A DNA stretch of 64,000 nt from Methanoculleus marisnigri JR1 (GTDB lineage Archaea; Halobacteriota; Methanomicrobia; Methanomicrobiales; Methanoculleaceae): assembly GCF_000015825.1 (NCBI RefSeq), contig NC_009051.1, positions 2,102,695 to 2,166,694 on the forward strand, read 5' to 3'. The notes beneath the pieces are model-generated. The model saw nothing but the letters and a program-made list of their open reading frames with translations, searched no databases and had not been told where the DNA came from. Below, in pieces: positions 48,346-57,513 of this stretch; positions within the stretch are counted from its first letter, which is position 1, and each line of letters opens with the position of its first letter. The translations under genes were made by a program, and so were the position numbers.

Positions 48346-48378
48346 AAAAAAGAGTTCTCCGGGGGATAACCCCCCGAG
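48346..48378 (-). terminator. terminator of cdc48
   Basis: On the minus strand a GGGGG-ATAA-CCCCC-type hairpin (about 48362-48376 template) precedes six T (48346-48351), just after the cdc48 stop. Confidence 0.55.
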
Positions 48379-48384
48379 AGCCGC

Positions 48385-50802
48385 TCACTGGTATTCCGGC
48401 GGCTGGATATCCTTCGGCAGCCCGCCCTTGAAGTGCTGCTGCACCTTCCCGTAGTACTGCCGCAGCCGCTCGTTCATCGTCGCGTGCACCTTCTCCCGTG
48501 CCTGCTCGAAGTGCGACGGCTTCACGACGGCGGCACCCTCCCGCATGGCGAGCATGGCCGCCTCCCGGGCGAGCGCCTCGAGGTCCGAGCCGACGAACCC
48601 GTCGGCGCCGGTCGCCACCTTCTTGACGAGTTGATCCCTCGCCGGGTCGTCGACGGTCACCTTCTGCTGTGCGAGGAGGTCGACGAGTTTCTTCCGCCGG
48701 ACGTGGCCTGCGAGCCCTTCGTCGTCGCTCGCCTCAATCGCAGCGCGGTGCTCCCTCACTTCTTCGACGGTCACGTGGTGGTTGGCTCCCACGGCGAGAA
48801 CCAGGTCCTCGAGACCGTTCTCCGAGAGCCCTTCCGTCATCGCCACGAGGTCTTCCATCGTCGAGCCCTCGAGCGGCATGTAGCGGGTGTGGATGGAAAG
48901 GATCTTCTCCCGGTCGTCCCGCCCGGGCTCGCCGATGTAGACGAGCCGGTCGAACCGTCCGGGCCGGAGCAGCGCCGGGTCGACCATGTCCGGCCGGTTG
49001 GTCGCGCCCATCACCACCACGCCCCGGAGTTCCTCGAGGCCGTCGATCTCGGTGAGGATCTGGTTTAGCACGCTCTCGACCACGTGCGACTCGGTGCCGC
49101 CGCCCCGGGCGGGGGCGAGGGCGTCCAGCTCGTCGAAGAAGATGATGGACGGCGCCACCTGCCGGGCCTTCTTGAAGATCTCGCGGACCGCCCGCTCGCT
49201 CTCGCCGACCCACTTCGAGAGGAGCTGGGGACCCTTGACCGGCACGAAGTTCGCCCCGCTCTCGCTCGCGACCGCCTTTGCGATGAGGGTCTTACCCGTG
49301 CCCGGCGGGCCGTAGAGGAGGACACCCTTCGGCGGCTCGATACCGAGGTTCTCGAACCGCTCGCGCTCGGTGAGCGGATATTCCACCGCCTCGCGGATAT
49401 CCTGTTTCGCCTCTTCGAGTCCTCCCACGTCTCCCCAGGTGGTGTGGGGCACCTCGAGGAGAACCTCCCGCATGGCGCTCGGGCCCACGTCGCGGAGGGC
49501 GTCGCGGAAGTCCCTGGCCTGCACCTCCATCCTCTCGAGGATCTCGGGAGGGATCTCCTCAGCTTCGAGGTCGATCTCGGGCAGGTAGCGCCGCAACGCC
49601 TTGATCGCCGCCTCACGGGCCAGGGCGGCGAGATCCGCCCCGACGAACCCATGGGTCTGCTGGGCGACGTCGGCAATCGCCACGTCGTCGGCAAGCGGCA
49701 TGCCACGGGTGTGGATGTGGAGCACCTGGGTCCGGTCGTCCTCCGCCGGAACGCCGATCTCAATCTCCCGGTCGAACCGGCCGGGACGGCGCAGCGCAGG
49801 GTCGATGGCGTCGAGCCGGTTCGTGGCCCCGATCACCACGACCTGCCCCCGTTCCTCGAGCCCGTCCATCATCGTGAGGAGCTGGGCGACCACGCGCCGC
49901 TCGACCTCCCCGGTCACCTCTTCCCGCCGGGGAGCGATCGAGTCGAGCTCGTCGATGAAGATGATCGCGGGAGCGTGCTGCCGTGCATCCTCAAAGACCT
50001 CACGGAGCCGCTGCTCGCTCTCGCCGTAGTACTTCGAGATGACCTCAGGCCCCGCGATCGAGATGAAGTGAGCGCCGCTCTCGCTCGCGACGGCCTTTGC
50101 GATGAGGGTCTTACCCGTGCCCGGCGGGCCGTAGAGGAGGACGCCCTTCGGCGGCTCGATCCCGAGCTTTCTAAAGATCTCCGGGTGCCGCATGGGGAGT
50201 TCGATCGTCTCGCGGACACGCTGCAGCTCGCCCTTGAGACCGCCGATATCCTCGTAGCTGATCCTTTTGACGCCCTCGAATCCGGCCGCAGGCTTCTCGG
50301 AGAACTCGATCTTCGTGTTCTTGGTGATGATCACGGCGTTCTCCGGCTCGACCACCACCGCCTTGAACGCGACGAGCTGGGGCTGCATGAACGGGAGCCC
50401 GGCCTGAATGGGAACGGAGTCATTCTTCACGACAGGAAAGTCGATCAGTTTGTTGACGACGCTGCCGTAGTTGATGGGGAGCTGTTTGGGGAGGTCTTCG
50501 GGCGGCGCGAGCACGACCAGTTTCGCCTCGGCCTCCTCATCGAGCGTTCGTATCTTGACCCTGTCGCCTATGCTCGCACCGGTATTGAGCCGGGTAAAAT
50601 TATCGATCCGGACCTTGCTCTGGTGCCAGTCGTTCACCATGGCGCGCCAGACCTTGGCTACGGTGCGACGCTTTCCTTCGATAGCGACGAGGTCTCCCGG
50701 GTTGAGCCTGAGCTGCAACATGGTATCAGGGTCAAGCCGTGCCTTGCCTGCCCCCTGATCCTCCGGATAAGCGCTATCTACCTTCAAGTATATCTCGGGC
50801 AT
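48385..50802 (-). CDS. Cdc48/VCP-like AAA+ ATPase
   Basis: 805 residues. An N-terminal double-psi barrel (LKVDSAYPEDQGAGKARLD...) is followed by two AAA+ modules with P-loops GPPGTGKT near residues 222 and 497, Walker B IIFIDELDSIAPRR and IIFFDELDALAPAR, and arginine fingers. It unfolds proteins for degradation or complex disassembly. The tail ends PPEYQ, with Tyr next to last, the position used by archaeal ATPases to dock on the 20S proteasome, although the preceding residue is Glu where a hydrophobic one is usual. Confidence 0.94.
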   Translation of the reverse strand: MPEIYLKVDSAYPEDQGAGKARLDPDTMLQLRLNPGDLVAIEGKRRTVAKVWRAMVNDWHQSKVRIDNFTRLNTGASIGDRVKIRTLDEEAEAKLVVLAPPEDLPKQLPINYGSVVNKLIDFPVVKNDSVPIQAGLPFMQPQLVAFKAVVVEPENAVIITKNTKIEFSEKPAAGFEGVKRISYEDIGGLKGELQRVRETIELPMRHPEIFRKLGIEPPKGVLLYGPPGTGKTLIAKAVASESGAHFISIAGPEVISKYYGESEQRLREVFEDARQHAPAIIFIDELDSIAPRREEVTGEVERRVVAQLLTMMDGLEERGQVVVIGATNRLDAIDPALRRPGRFDREIEIGVPAEDDRTQVLHIHTRGMPLADDVAIADVAQQTHGFVGADLAALAREAAIKALRRYLPEIDLEAEEIPPEILERMEVQARDFRDALRDVGPSAMREVLLEVPHTTWGDVGGLEEAKQDIREAVEYPLTERERFENLGIEPPKGVLLYGPPGTGKTLIAKAVASESGANFVPVKGPQLLSKWVGESERAVREIFKKARQVAPSIIFFDELDALAPARGGGTESHVVESVLNQILTEIDGLEELRGVVVMGATNRPDMVDPALLRPGRFDRLVYIGEPGRDDREKILSIHTRYMPLEGSTMEDLVAMTEGLSENGLEDLVLAVGANHHVTVEEVREHRAAIEASDDEGLAGHVRRKKLVDLLAQQKVTVDDPARDQLVKKVATGADGFVGSDLEALAREAAMLAMREGAAVVKPSHFEQAREKVHATMNERLRQYYGKVQQHFKGGLPKDIQPPEYQ

Positions 50803-50848
50803 TACCTCTAGTTCTTATATTTCGGGGATTTATAAGTACTGGAGACGC

Positions 50849-52042
50849 ATGATTATACTTCTCTTCGATCCGTTCAACGGAGCCGCAGGCGACATGATCA
50901 TCGGAACCCTTCTCGATCTGGGAGCCGATGAGGGGCTTGTCAGGGCAGCCATGCGTTCCGTCGTCGGGGAACCGACAATCGAACGGGTAGACCGCTCCGG
51001 GATCCGGGCCGTCCAGGTGAGAGCGCATGCCCCGGTGCACCACCGTAGCCTCGACGAGGTGCTCGACCGGGTGGCCGAGAGCGACGCTCCCGCCCCGGCT
51101 CAAGAGATGGCGCGGCGGGTCTTTCTCCGGATACACCGGGCCGAGGAGAGTATCCACGGAGAGGGGGCGCACTTCCACGAGGTGGGTGCGGACGATGCGA
51201 TCGCCGACGTGGTGGGGGCCTGCACCGCCCTTCACTCCCTCGCCCCCGACGGGGTCGCCGTCCACCCGCTCGCCCTCGGCCGGGGGTTTGCAGTCGGCGC
51301 CCACGGCACCTTCCCCGTCCCTGCACCGGCGACCGTGGCAATCCTCGCGGAATCGGATCTCACGACAGTCTCCGGAGACGAGGAGCGGGAACTCTGCACC
51401 CCGACGGGAGCCGCGCTCCTCGCCGAGTTCTCGACCGTCCGGCCCGAAGACCTCGGCCCGACGGAGATCAGGGCGGTCGGCTACGGGGCGGGGAGCAGGA
51501 ACCCACCGGGAAGGCCGAACGTCCTCCGGTCGATGCTCCTCTCTACAAAAGATGCCCCGGGAGGCGACCGGGTGGACATCCTCGAGACGAACGTCGACGA
51601 CGTCACCGGCGAAGCCCTCGCCTACGCGATCGGCTGCCTGATGGAAGAAGGGGCACGGGACGCGAGCGTTACTCCCGTCGTGATGAAGAAGGGGCGGAGC
51701 GGTCACCTCGTCCGGGTGATCTGCCGCCCTGACGCGACCGACCGCCTCACGGGAGTGATGGCGCGGGAACTCGGGACGCTCGGGATACGGTGCATCCCGA
51801 TGGTGCACCGGGCCGTCGCGGAACGGACCATCGAACCGGTCACGGTGACCGTGCGGGGGAAGGAGACGACGATAGACGTGAAGTGCGGCTGGTCGGGCGG
51901 GAAGATCGTCTCGTTCAAGGCCGAGTACGAACAGGCGGCGGCGTGCGCACGGGAGACCGGACTCCCGTTCCGCGAGGTCGCCGGGACGGTCGAGGCGGCA
52001 GCACGCCGGATCTTCGTCGAGCGGGGTGTGCTCGAACCATGA
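50849..52042 (+). CDS. larC: nickel-pincer cofactor biosynthesis protein LarC
   Basis: 397 residues in one frame, without the programmed frameshift seen in some bacteria. DPFNGAAGDMIIGTLLDLGA, HFHEVGADDAIADVVG and FPVPAPATVAIL are LarC signatures. LarC inserts nickel into the pincer nucleotide used by lactate racemase-like enzymes. No larB, larE or larA is nearby. Its stop overlaps the radB start (ATGA), a curious coupling of cofactor synthesis and DNA repair. Confidence 0.92.
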   Translation: MIILLFDPFNGAAGDMIIGTLLDLGADEGLVRAAMRSVVGEPTIERVDRSGIRAVQVRAHAPVHHRSLDEVLDRVAESDAPAPAQEMARRVFLRIHRAEESIHGEGAHFHEVGADDAIADVVGACTALHSLAPDGVAVHPLALGRGFAVGAHGTFPVPAPATVAILAESDLTTVSGDEERELCTPTGAALLAEFSTVRPEDLGPTEIRAVGYGAGSRNPPGRPNVLRSMLLSTKDAPGGDRVDILETNVDDVTGEALAYAIGCLMEEGARDASVTPVVMKKGRSGHLVRVICRPDATDRLTGVMARELGTLGIRCIPMVHRAVAERTIEPVTVTVRGKETTIDVKCGWSGGKIVSFKAEYEQAAACARETGLPFREVAGTVEAAARRIFVERGVLEP

Positions 52043-52713
52043 AGACCGACCGGGTCAGTACGGGAAGCACGGCGTTCGACGACCTGCTCGGCGGCGGGCT
52101 CGAACGCCGGGCGATCACCCAGATCTACGGCGAGCCCGCGAGCGGCAAGAGCACCCTCTGCCTGATGGCGGCGGTGGCCACCCTCCGGGCCGGGAACTCG
52201 GTGGTCTACATCGACACCGAAGGGTTCTCGGTGGAGCGCTTTACGCAGATCGCCGGGGAGAACGCCGGGACACTCGCCGACCGGCTCTACCTCTTCGAAC
52301 CGCTCGACTTCGCCCAGCAGGGGACGATGATCGCCGATGCGGAAGGGCTGCTCAAGAACGGCCACGCCCCCGTGGGGCTGCTGGTGATGGACTCGGCCAC
52401 CGCCCTCTACCGGACGGAACTCGATCTCGGGCGGGAGGCGATACGGAAACTCTCGCACCACATGATCAAACTCCTCGGGCTCGCAAAGAAATACGACATC
52501 CCCGTCCTGATCACGAACCAGATCTATATGGATGTGGAGCGGGACCGGGTGGCGGGGCTCGGGGGGACGGCGCTCGAGCATCTCTCGAAGGCCATCATAC
52601 GGCTTGAAAAGAAGGATAGTGCCCGGCGGGCGATGCTCCGGAAGCACCGGTCCCGGCCGGAAGGGCTCTCGTTCGACTTCACGATCACCGAAGACGGGAT
52701 CAGAACGGTATAA
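52039..52713 (+). CDS. radB: DNA repair and recombination protein RadB
   Basis: 224 residues, the short RadA paralogue of Euryarchaeota. Walker A is GEPASGKST and Walker B is LLVMDSATALYR. STGSTAFDDLLGGGLERRAITQIYG is the usual opening. RadB modulates the recombinase RadA and lacks its N-terminal helix-hairpin-helix domain. It overlaps larC upstream by 4 bases and dapF at its 3' end by 14 bases on the other strand. Confidence 0.93.
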   Translation: MKTDRVSTGSTAFDDLLGGGLERRAITQIYGEPASGKSTLCLMAAVATLRAGNSVVYIDTEGFSVERFTQIAGENAGTLADRLYLFEPLDFAQQGTMIADAEGLLKNGHAPVGLLVMDSATALYRTELDLGREAIRKLSHHMIKLLGLAKKYDIPVLITNQIYMDVERDRVAGLGGTALEHLSKAIIRLEKKDSARRAMLRKHRSRPEGLSFDFTITEDGIRTV

Positions 52714-53518
52714 CGCCGGAAAAGACCGTCTCGGCGGGACCTTCCATCGTGACGGTCTCGCCGAACCGGATCACGAGCGGGCCGCCTTTTGTCTCTACCC
52801 TTACCGTATCCCCGACTTTGCCGAGGTGATGGGCGACCGCGGCGGACGCCGTCGCGCCGGTGCCGCAGCTCTCGGTCTCGCCCTCGACGCCGCGCTCGAA
52901 CGTCCGGATCCGGATCGTGTCGTTGCCGGCCTCTTCGACGAAGTTGACGTTCGCGCCCTCTACGAAGGAGGGGTGGTTCCTGATGGCCGGGCCGACGGCG
53001 GCGATATCGACTGCGCCTATTTCTTTGACGAAAACAACCGCGTGGGGAACGCCGGTGTTCGCGGCATACACGGTGAAGTTGCGGATCTCCTCCTTGTATT
53101 CGCCGTTCCCGGCGGCCGGGATGGCGCTCCGCTCGAACGCGGGCGCCGGCATCGTGATCGTCGCGGTGAACTCGTCGTCCGCGTAGCCTGCCGAGACCTG
53201 GACGATCCCCGCCCCGGTCTCGACCGAGCAGGACTCTTTCACGTAGCCGGCGTCATACGCGTACTTCGCGAGGCAGCGGATACCGTTCCCGCACATCGCG
53301 GCCTCGCTCTCGTCGGGCTGCAAAAGCCGCATCCGGACGTCGGCCTTATCGGACGCCTGGAGGAAGAGGACGCCGTCGGCGCCGATGCCGAACCTGCGGT
53401 CGCAGAATAGCGCCGCAAACGCCCCCTTCATATCCTCCGGGATGACCTCGCCGTCGTGCTCGTCGATCAGGACGAAGTCGTTGCCGTTTCCCTGCAGTTT
53501 GGTGAACGCGATCTCCAT
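52700..53518 (-). CDS. dapF: diaminopimelate epimerase
   Basis: 272 residues. The two catalytic cysteines are in MCGNGIRC and SCGTGA, and the opening FTKLQGNGNDFVLID is typical. It converts LL- to meso-diaminopimelate for lysine synthesis; archaea of this kind have no murein. The 3' end overlaps radB by 14 bases. No other lysine gene is adjacent. Confidence 0.94.
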   Translation of the reverse strand: MEIAFTKLQGNGNDFVLIDEHDGEVIPEDMKGAFAALFCDRRFGIGADGVLFLQASDKADVRMRLLQPDESEAAMCGNGIRCLAKYAYDAGYVKESCSVETGAGIVQVSAGYADDEFTATITMPAPAFERSAIPAAGNGEYKEEIRNFTVYAANTGVPHAVVFVKEIGAVDIAAVGPAIRNHPSFVEGANVNFVEEAGNDTIRIRTFERGVEGETESCGTGATASAAVAHHLGKVGDTVRVETKGGPLVIRFGETVTMEGPAETVFSGVIPF

Positions 53519-53728
53519 GATGTAGCCTCTCCTGTAGGTATGGCAGCGGCGGGTGATAAACCGTGGGGGTTCGTGGGGGATGCGGGGCCGGGGATCAGGC
53601 CCCCCTCATGGTGCACCGCACAGGCGCATCCACCAGGGAGAATGCATTCGAGGACCGAAGACCAGTTCCGGCGGAGAGGTGAATACCGTGATGTTCCCGG
53701 GATTCGAAGCGGACGGAGACGAGAATAG

Positions 53729-53743
53729 AATCGGTGTTTGTCC
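53729..53743 (+). promoter_or_regulatory. AATCGGTGTTTGTCC box, copy 1
   Basis: Exact 15-base match to 55245-55259 and 58647-58661. It is followed by CATAAAACTCATAAAAC, a TATA-like stretch, and by the secreted-protein start at 53781. Confidence 0.6.
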
Positions 53744-53780
53744 CATAAAACTCATAAAACACAGGTCACAACAATCCATT

Positions 53781-54233
53781 ATGACATCGGCAAAGAGAAA
53801 ATACGGGGCTTTTGTCCTGCTGCTCGCCGTTGCCTTCCTTGCCGTGCCTCCTGTATCGGCGAACGAAGGCGTCGGATACACGGTCCGCCCTTCAACATCG
53901 GATGACCCGGTGACGACGCTAGGGCTCTCCGACACCGTCGGCCAGGGCGAGACCAACAGGCACCAATTTTATGTCGGAAGCGGCGTCGAGTACCTTGAGG
54001 TATACCTTAACTGGGGTTCGACCTCCGATTCTCTGGCGTTGACCATCTACGCCCCATCGGGAAGCAGGATCGGCACGTTCCGCGACAGTAGCGACGGAAT
54101 GATGGATGGCAAGATTCATATCGACATTGACCCAGATGGCAATTATGTGGACCATGGAACCTGGACGTTCGATGTATACGGCGAGAAGGTATCATCAGAG
54201 AGATCATACACCCTCAACCTCTACCAATACTAG
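53781..54233 (+). CDS. small secreted protein (150 residues)
   Basis: MTSAKRKYGAFVLLLAVAFL is a signal peptide, probably cut after PPVSA. The mature part starts ENEGVGYTVRPSTSDDPVT-like and contains a beta-rich domain (HQFYVGSGVEYLEVYLNWGS, LALTIYAPSGSRIGTFRDSS, GTWTFDVYGEK) resembling pre-peptidase C-terminal domains that often cap exported enzymes. Function unknown. The motif YTVRPS recurs in the next gene. An AATCGGTGTTTGTCC box and TATA precede it. Confidence 0.7.
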   Translation: MTSAKRKYGAFVLLLAVAFLAVPPVSANEGVGYTVRPSTSDDPVTTLGLSDTVGQGETNRHQFYVGSGVEYLEVYLNWGSTSDSLALTIYAPSGSRIGTFRDSSDGMMDGKIHIDIDPDGNYVDHGTWTFDVYGEKVSSERSYTLNLYQY

Positions 54234-54252
54234 GCCCGGTGGACATCTCCGG

Positions 54253-55041
54253 TTGCTTATCCTCTCGATCCTTTTTCTGGTGCTGCTGGTAGCGGTTGCC
54301 GATGCCACCGAATACACGGTCCGGCCCTCAAGAAACGTCGGGCAAGAGCCCGGCATGTCCATATCGGGCGAGAAGGTGCAGGAGGTAGACCCGATACCGC
54401 TCTGGCTCTTTCTGCTGCTGTCTGTATTTCCCCAGTTGACGGCAGCCCCGATCGAGACCCTCATTCCGTTGAAGGCCGCCGGATACCTCGGGTACAAACG
54501 GATTTGCAAAGAAAACGCCCTTGAGAGTCCGCAGAGACGCAAGATCTTGAGATTTGTCAAGAGGAACCCGGGATTGCACTTCAGGGAGATATTGAGGCGT
54601 GTGCCTCTGACGCGAGGGACGCTTGATTACCATATGAAAACGATGGAATCCGTGGGTCTCTTAAAGACGATACTGGAAAGAGGGAGGACTCATTACTTCG
54701 TTGCAGGTGCCCCATACTCGGCCGAGGAGGAGAACCTCATCATCGCACTGAGGAATGAGAGTCTGCGGAGAATTATAACAGAGATCTATCTCAATCAAGG
54801 CGCATGCAACGAAGAAATTGCAGAAGACGTCGAGTTATCAGGAGTTACAGTTTATGAACACATACGATACTTGGAAGATCTGGGTGTTGTGATCGCAGAG
54901 AGGGATGGGCGATGTGTGCGGTATACTCTCGCCGAGAACTATTCTCGTATACTGATGGATATGCGGACCCGCCTTAAACCGGCCCGGAGCGCGGCAGATC
55001 CCGCTGGATGGATCAGCCCCGGGGGTGTTCCCTCCCGGTAG
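54253..55041 (+). CDS. membrane-anchored winged-helix regulator
   Basis: 262 residues from a TTG at 54253 (GGTGG 10 bases upstream); the frame is open further up inside the preceding gene. A signal-like hydrophobic helix is followed by EYTVRPS, then a second hydrophobic stretch (IPLWLFLLLSVFPQL). Two winged-helix domains follow: LHFREILRRVPLTRGTLDYH with HYFVAGAPYS, and ACNEEIAEDVELSGVTVYEH with CVRYTLAENYS. Such membrane-tethered archaeal regulators may sense the cell exterior and control nearby exported-protein genes (inference). The start 20 bases after the secreted gene suggests one transcript. Confidence 0.65.
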   Translation: MLILSILFLVLLVAVADATEYTVRPSRNVGQEPGMSISGEKVQEVDPIPLWLFLLLSVFPQLTAAPIETLIPLKAAGYLGYKRICKENALESPQRRKILRFVKRNPGLHFREILRRVPLTRGTLDYHMKTMESVGLLKTILERGRTHYFVAGAPYSAEEENLIIALRNESLRRIITEIYLNQGACNEEIAEDVELSGVTVYEHIRYLEDLGVVIAERDGRCVRYTLAENYSRILMDMRTRLKPARSAADPAGWISPGGVPSR

Positions 55042-55162
55042 GTGAGTTTCAGAGACCCCTGAATGTTATCGGTGTTCCCTCGGTCTCCCGTGTTGGCGAT
55101 CGTTCGCCGTGACGCTCACTACGGTGGGAAGGTGCGCGCACTCCGCCTGCACACCAGTCTTT

Positions 55163-55434
55163 GGGGAAAGCACTGGAGTATCAGGCTCTGATACCTGCAC
55201 TCCCGCTCTTTTCCCTGGACTTGAGGCCTATGAACGCCCGGATGAATCGGTGTTTGTCCGAGAAACGGTATAAAGAAGAACAGCGAAGTCTCCATCGGTG
55301 ATACCGCACGCGGTATCCCGCGGGAGCCGGGTGTCTCGATTGGCGTCGTGCCCCGGCCCCCACCGCGTGCCCGGAGGCTAATGGTGCTGTTGGCTATCAT
55401 CAGAGATAGCCGTTGCGGTTCCACGGCCTCCCGG
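55163..55434 (+). repeat. 272-bp leader repeat, copy 1
   Basis: Reads the same as 58565-58836 base by base as far as inspected. Inside are: palindrome GTATCAG-GCT-CTGATAC (55178-55194), box AATCGGTGTTTGTCC (55245-55259), TATAAAG (55269-55275), hairpin GATACCGCACGCGGTATC (55300-55317) and hairpin GGCTATC-N6-GATAGCC (55392-55411). Weaker similarity continues about 30 bases upstream. Confidence 0.85.
55269..55275 (+). promoter_or_regulatory. TATA box in repeat copy 1
   Basis: TATAAAG 9 bases after the shared AATCGGTGTTTGTCC box. Predicted start near 55297, leaving a leader with two perfect hairpins. Confidence 0.55.
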
Positions 55435-55461
55435 GTACGCATGAACGGAGGTAAAAACATC

Positions 55462-55923
55462 ATGAAACAGAAAAAAATGTTCGGACCGTGTGCCGTTGCC
55501 GTCATCGGCCTGCTTCTCGTCTGTATGACGGTGGCGTCGGTCAGCGCTGAGAACGGGCTGCATGCCGTGGCCATTAATGGGGGCTCGCTCCTGATCAATG
55601 AGGACGGAGGCATCGACTGCACTGCTTCAGCTGATACGTACGCCGGCTCCTATATACCCGGGGTAACCTACCAGATCGACGTGGATTGTGAATACAGGGA
55701 TTATAATGAGGTAGTTGGACAAACGGCCCAATTCCGCTTGGAAGGGCCGGATGGTTCCGTAGCCACGAAGTCCATTTTCGACGTTCCGCTCATCAACAAC
55801 AACTGGAAGGGCAAGCTGTCGGTACCTTTTACGCCCGCCAGTCCCGGTTCGTACCACTGGGAGATCACGTGCAGTGAAGGTTCCGAGAGCGCCTCGGCTC
55901 GCGGGGACCTCATCCTGGTGTAA
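55462..55923 (+). CDS. secreted protein (153 residues), function unknown
   Basis: From the ATG at 55462 with GGAGGT 10 bases upstream; an ATG at 55441 is possible. The signal peptide MKQKKMFGPCAVAVIGLLLV ends near SVSA. The mature part is beta-rich, with two Cys (DCTAS, DCEYRD) and a third late (TCSEGS). TPASPGSYHWEITCSEGS resembles a bacterial-type immunoglobulin-like fold used in exported proteins. It is preceded by repeat copy 1 and followed 12 bases later by the M28 peptidase, so the two form a transcript. Confidence 0.68.
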   Translation: MKQKKMFGPCAVAVIGLLLVCMTVASVSAENGLHAVAINGGSLLINEDGGIDCTASADTYAGSYIPGVTYQIDVDCEYRDYNEVVGQTAQFRLEGPDGSVATKSIFDVPLINNNWKGKLSVPFTPASPGSYHWEITCSEGSESASARGDLILV

Positions 55924-55935
55924 GGATAACCCACA

Positions 55936-57474
55936 ATGGCGGCAGATTCCTCCTCTTCCCAACTTTTTGGCCCCCTCATTGCCGGGATCCCGATCATCGC
56001 CGCTTTGCTCCTCCTCGGCACGACGATACCTACCCCGGCCTGTGCCGAGGATATGAATTCATTAACCGAGATCATCGGGGTGCTCACCGACTACCAGCGG
56101 GTCCCCGGCTTCGACGACGGACCGGCTGCCGACTACATCGCCGGGAGACTGGAGGAGGACGGATATGACGTACAGCAGGAGGTCTTTGCCGTCGAGACGG
56201 ATGCGGGACCGGCCACGACCCAGAACGTCATCGGTATCAAGAAGGGCTCCGGGCCGGGGATCGTCGTCGTCTGCGCCCACTACGATGTCTACGGTCCCGA
56301 CTGCCCCGGAGCGGACGACAACGCCGCCGGGGTCGCCGTGATGCTTGAGGTCGCACGGGCGCTCCGGACGGAATCCCTGGACCGATCGGTCTACTTCATC
56401 GCCTTCTCCGGCGAGGAGGTCGGGCTGCAGGGGAGCGCCGACTGGCTGGACCGCCACGCGGACCTTGCCGGGGATATCATCGCGGCCGTCAACCTCGACT
56501 GCGTTGCACGCGGCGACGAACTCCATGTCGATACACTCCCCCAGTACAGCTGGATACTGGACACCGTCCCCGAATCCCCGGCGATCAACCATCTGATTGG
56601 ATCGAGTCTCGGGGGCGACCACTGGCGCTTCTGGGAGCACCATATCCCCGCCGCCCTGATAACCGACAACAGCGGCTACACCCTGCGGCATACCCCGGAC
56701 GATACCCCCGAGACCCTGAACCTCTCCCTGGCGGCGTCCTGCACCGAAGCGGTGACCGGCATGGTCCGGACCCTTGCCGCCGCAGACGACACGACGCCCC
56801 CGGCGGTGGAAGGGTCGGTCGAGGAGGACGGGACGATCCGGTACGCCGTCTCCGAACCCGCGGTGACGCACCTCATCGTCGACGGGACCGACTTTGGCGC
56901 CCTCACATCAGGGCAGGTCACCCTCCCGCCGGGCCAGCATAGCGTCCGGGTCATTGCCTACGATGCGGCCGGGAACCGGGGCGTCCTGGACCTGGAGGCC
57001 GACGTGCCTGGTACCGGCCGCGACACCCCCGGGTCCGACCATCAGCCGGGGGGTATCAGCATCCCCTGGAAGCGGACGGAAGAAGACCGCGAGAAGTATG
57101 GAATGCAGCATTATGGCACCCCGTTTGTCTCCCTCTCCTACGACGGCCCGCGAGAGGAAGACCCAGAGACCCGAGTCGACGGCTACGTCGACGGTATCTG
57201 GATCACCGGGCTTGAGGGGGGGCATACCATTATCCATGCCTCGGGGCTCCACCGCTACGAGGTGGCGGCGGTCGCTGGCGGGGATGTCGTAGGGTATGAC
57301 GAGACGACGTATCTCGTCAGACGATTGTATGACGACCCTATGCGTTACTACATCCAGAACAGCGCTGTGCGGGAGGCACAAGCCCCTGAGGACCCGCTCC
57401 CCCTGGTCCCGGTCGCGTGCACGGTCGCCGCCTCGCTCCTCGCTGTCGGGTACCTCATCTCGCGGAGGCGGTAG
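55936..57474 (+). CDS. exported M28-family zinc aminopeptidase
   Basis: 512 residues. An N-terminal hydrophobic helix (LIAGIPIIAALLLLG) directs export, and a C-terminal helix (VAASLLAVGYLIS plus RRR) anchors it. The zinc ligands are all visible: His in CAHYD, Asp in GADDNAAG, the Glu pair in SGEEVG, Asp in VNLDC and His in TLRHTPDDT. The family removes N-terminal residues from peptides. A beta-domain around 285-370 and another follow the catalytic part. It sits between a secreted protein and an ABC-2 permease. Confidence 0.88.
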   Translation: MAADSSSSQLFGPLIAGIPIIAALLLLGTTIPTPACAEDMNSLTEIIGVLTDYQRVPGFDDGPAADYIAGRLEEDGYDVQQEVFAVETDAGPATTQNVIGIKKGSGPGIVVVCAHYDVYGPDCPGADDNAAGVAVMLEVARALRTESLDRSVYFIAFSGEEVGLQGSADWLDRHADLAGDIIAAVNLDCVARGDELHVDTLPQYSWILDTVPESPAINHLIGSSLGGDHWRFWEHHIPAALITDNSGYTLRHTPDDTPETLNLSLAASCTEAVTGMVRTLAAADDTTPPAVEGSVEEDGTIRYAVSEPAVTHLIVDGTDFGALTSGQVTLPPGQHSVRVIAYDAAGNRGVLDLEADVPGTGRDTPGSDHQPGGISIPWKRTEEDREKYGMQHYGTPFVSLSYDGPREEDPETRVDGYVDGIWITGLEGGHTIIHASGLHRYEVAAVAGGDVVGYDETTYLVRRLYDDPMRYYIQNSAVREAQAPEDPLPLVPVACTVAASLLAVGYLISRRR

Positions 57475-57513
57475 GCAGAATGAACGATCATATGACACAC
57501 AAGAGGTAATGAT

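Larger units (their letters stand above)
55042..55461 (+). promoter_or_regulatory. long leader region with repeat copy 1
   Basis: 420 bases without a credible gene. It contains the 272-bp repeat (55163-55434), hence a promoter and a predicted 5' leader of about 160 bases before the secreted-protein start at 55462. Confidence 0.6.

Noticed and set aside
54106-54252. Upstream start for the winged-helix regulator inside the preceding gene
   Set aside because: It would put about 50 polar residues before the signal-like helix. The TTG at 54253 fits the membrane topology better.
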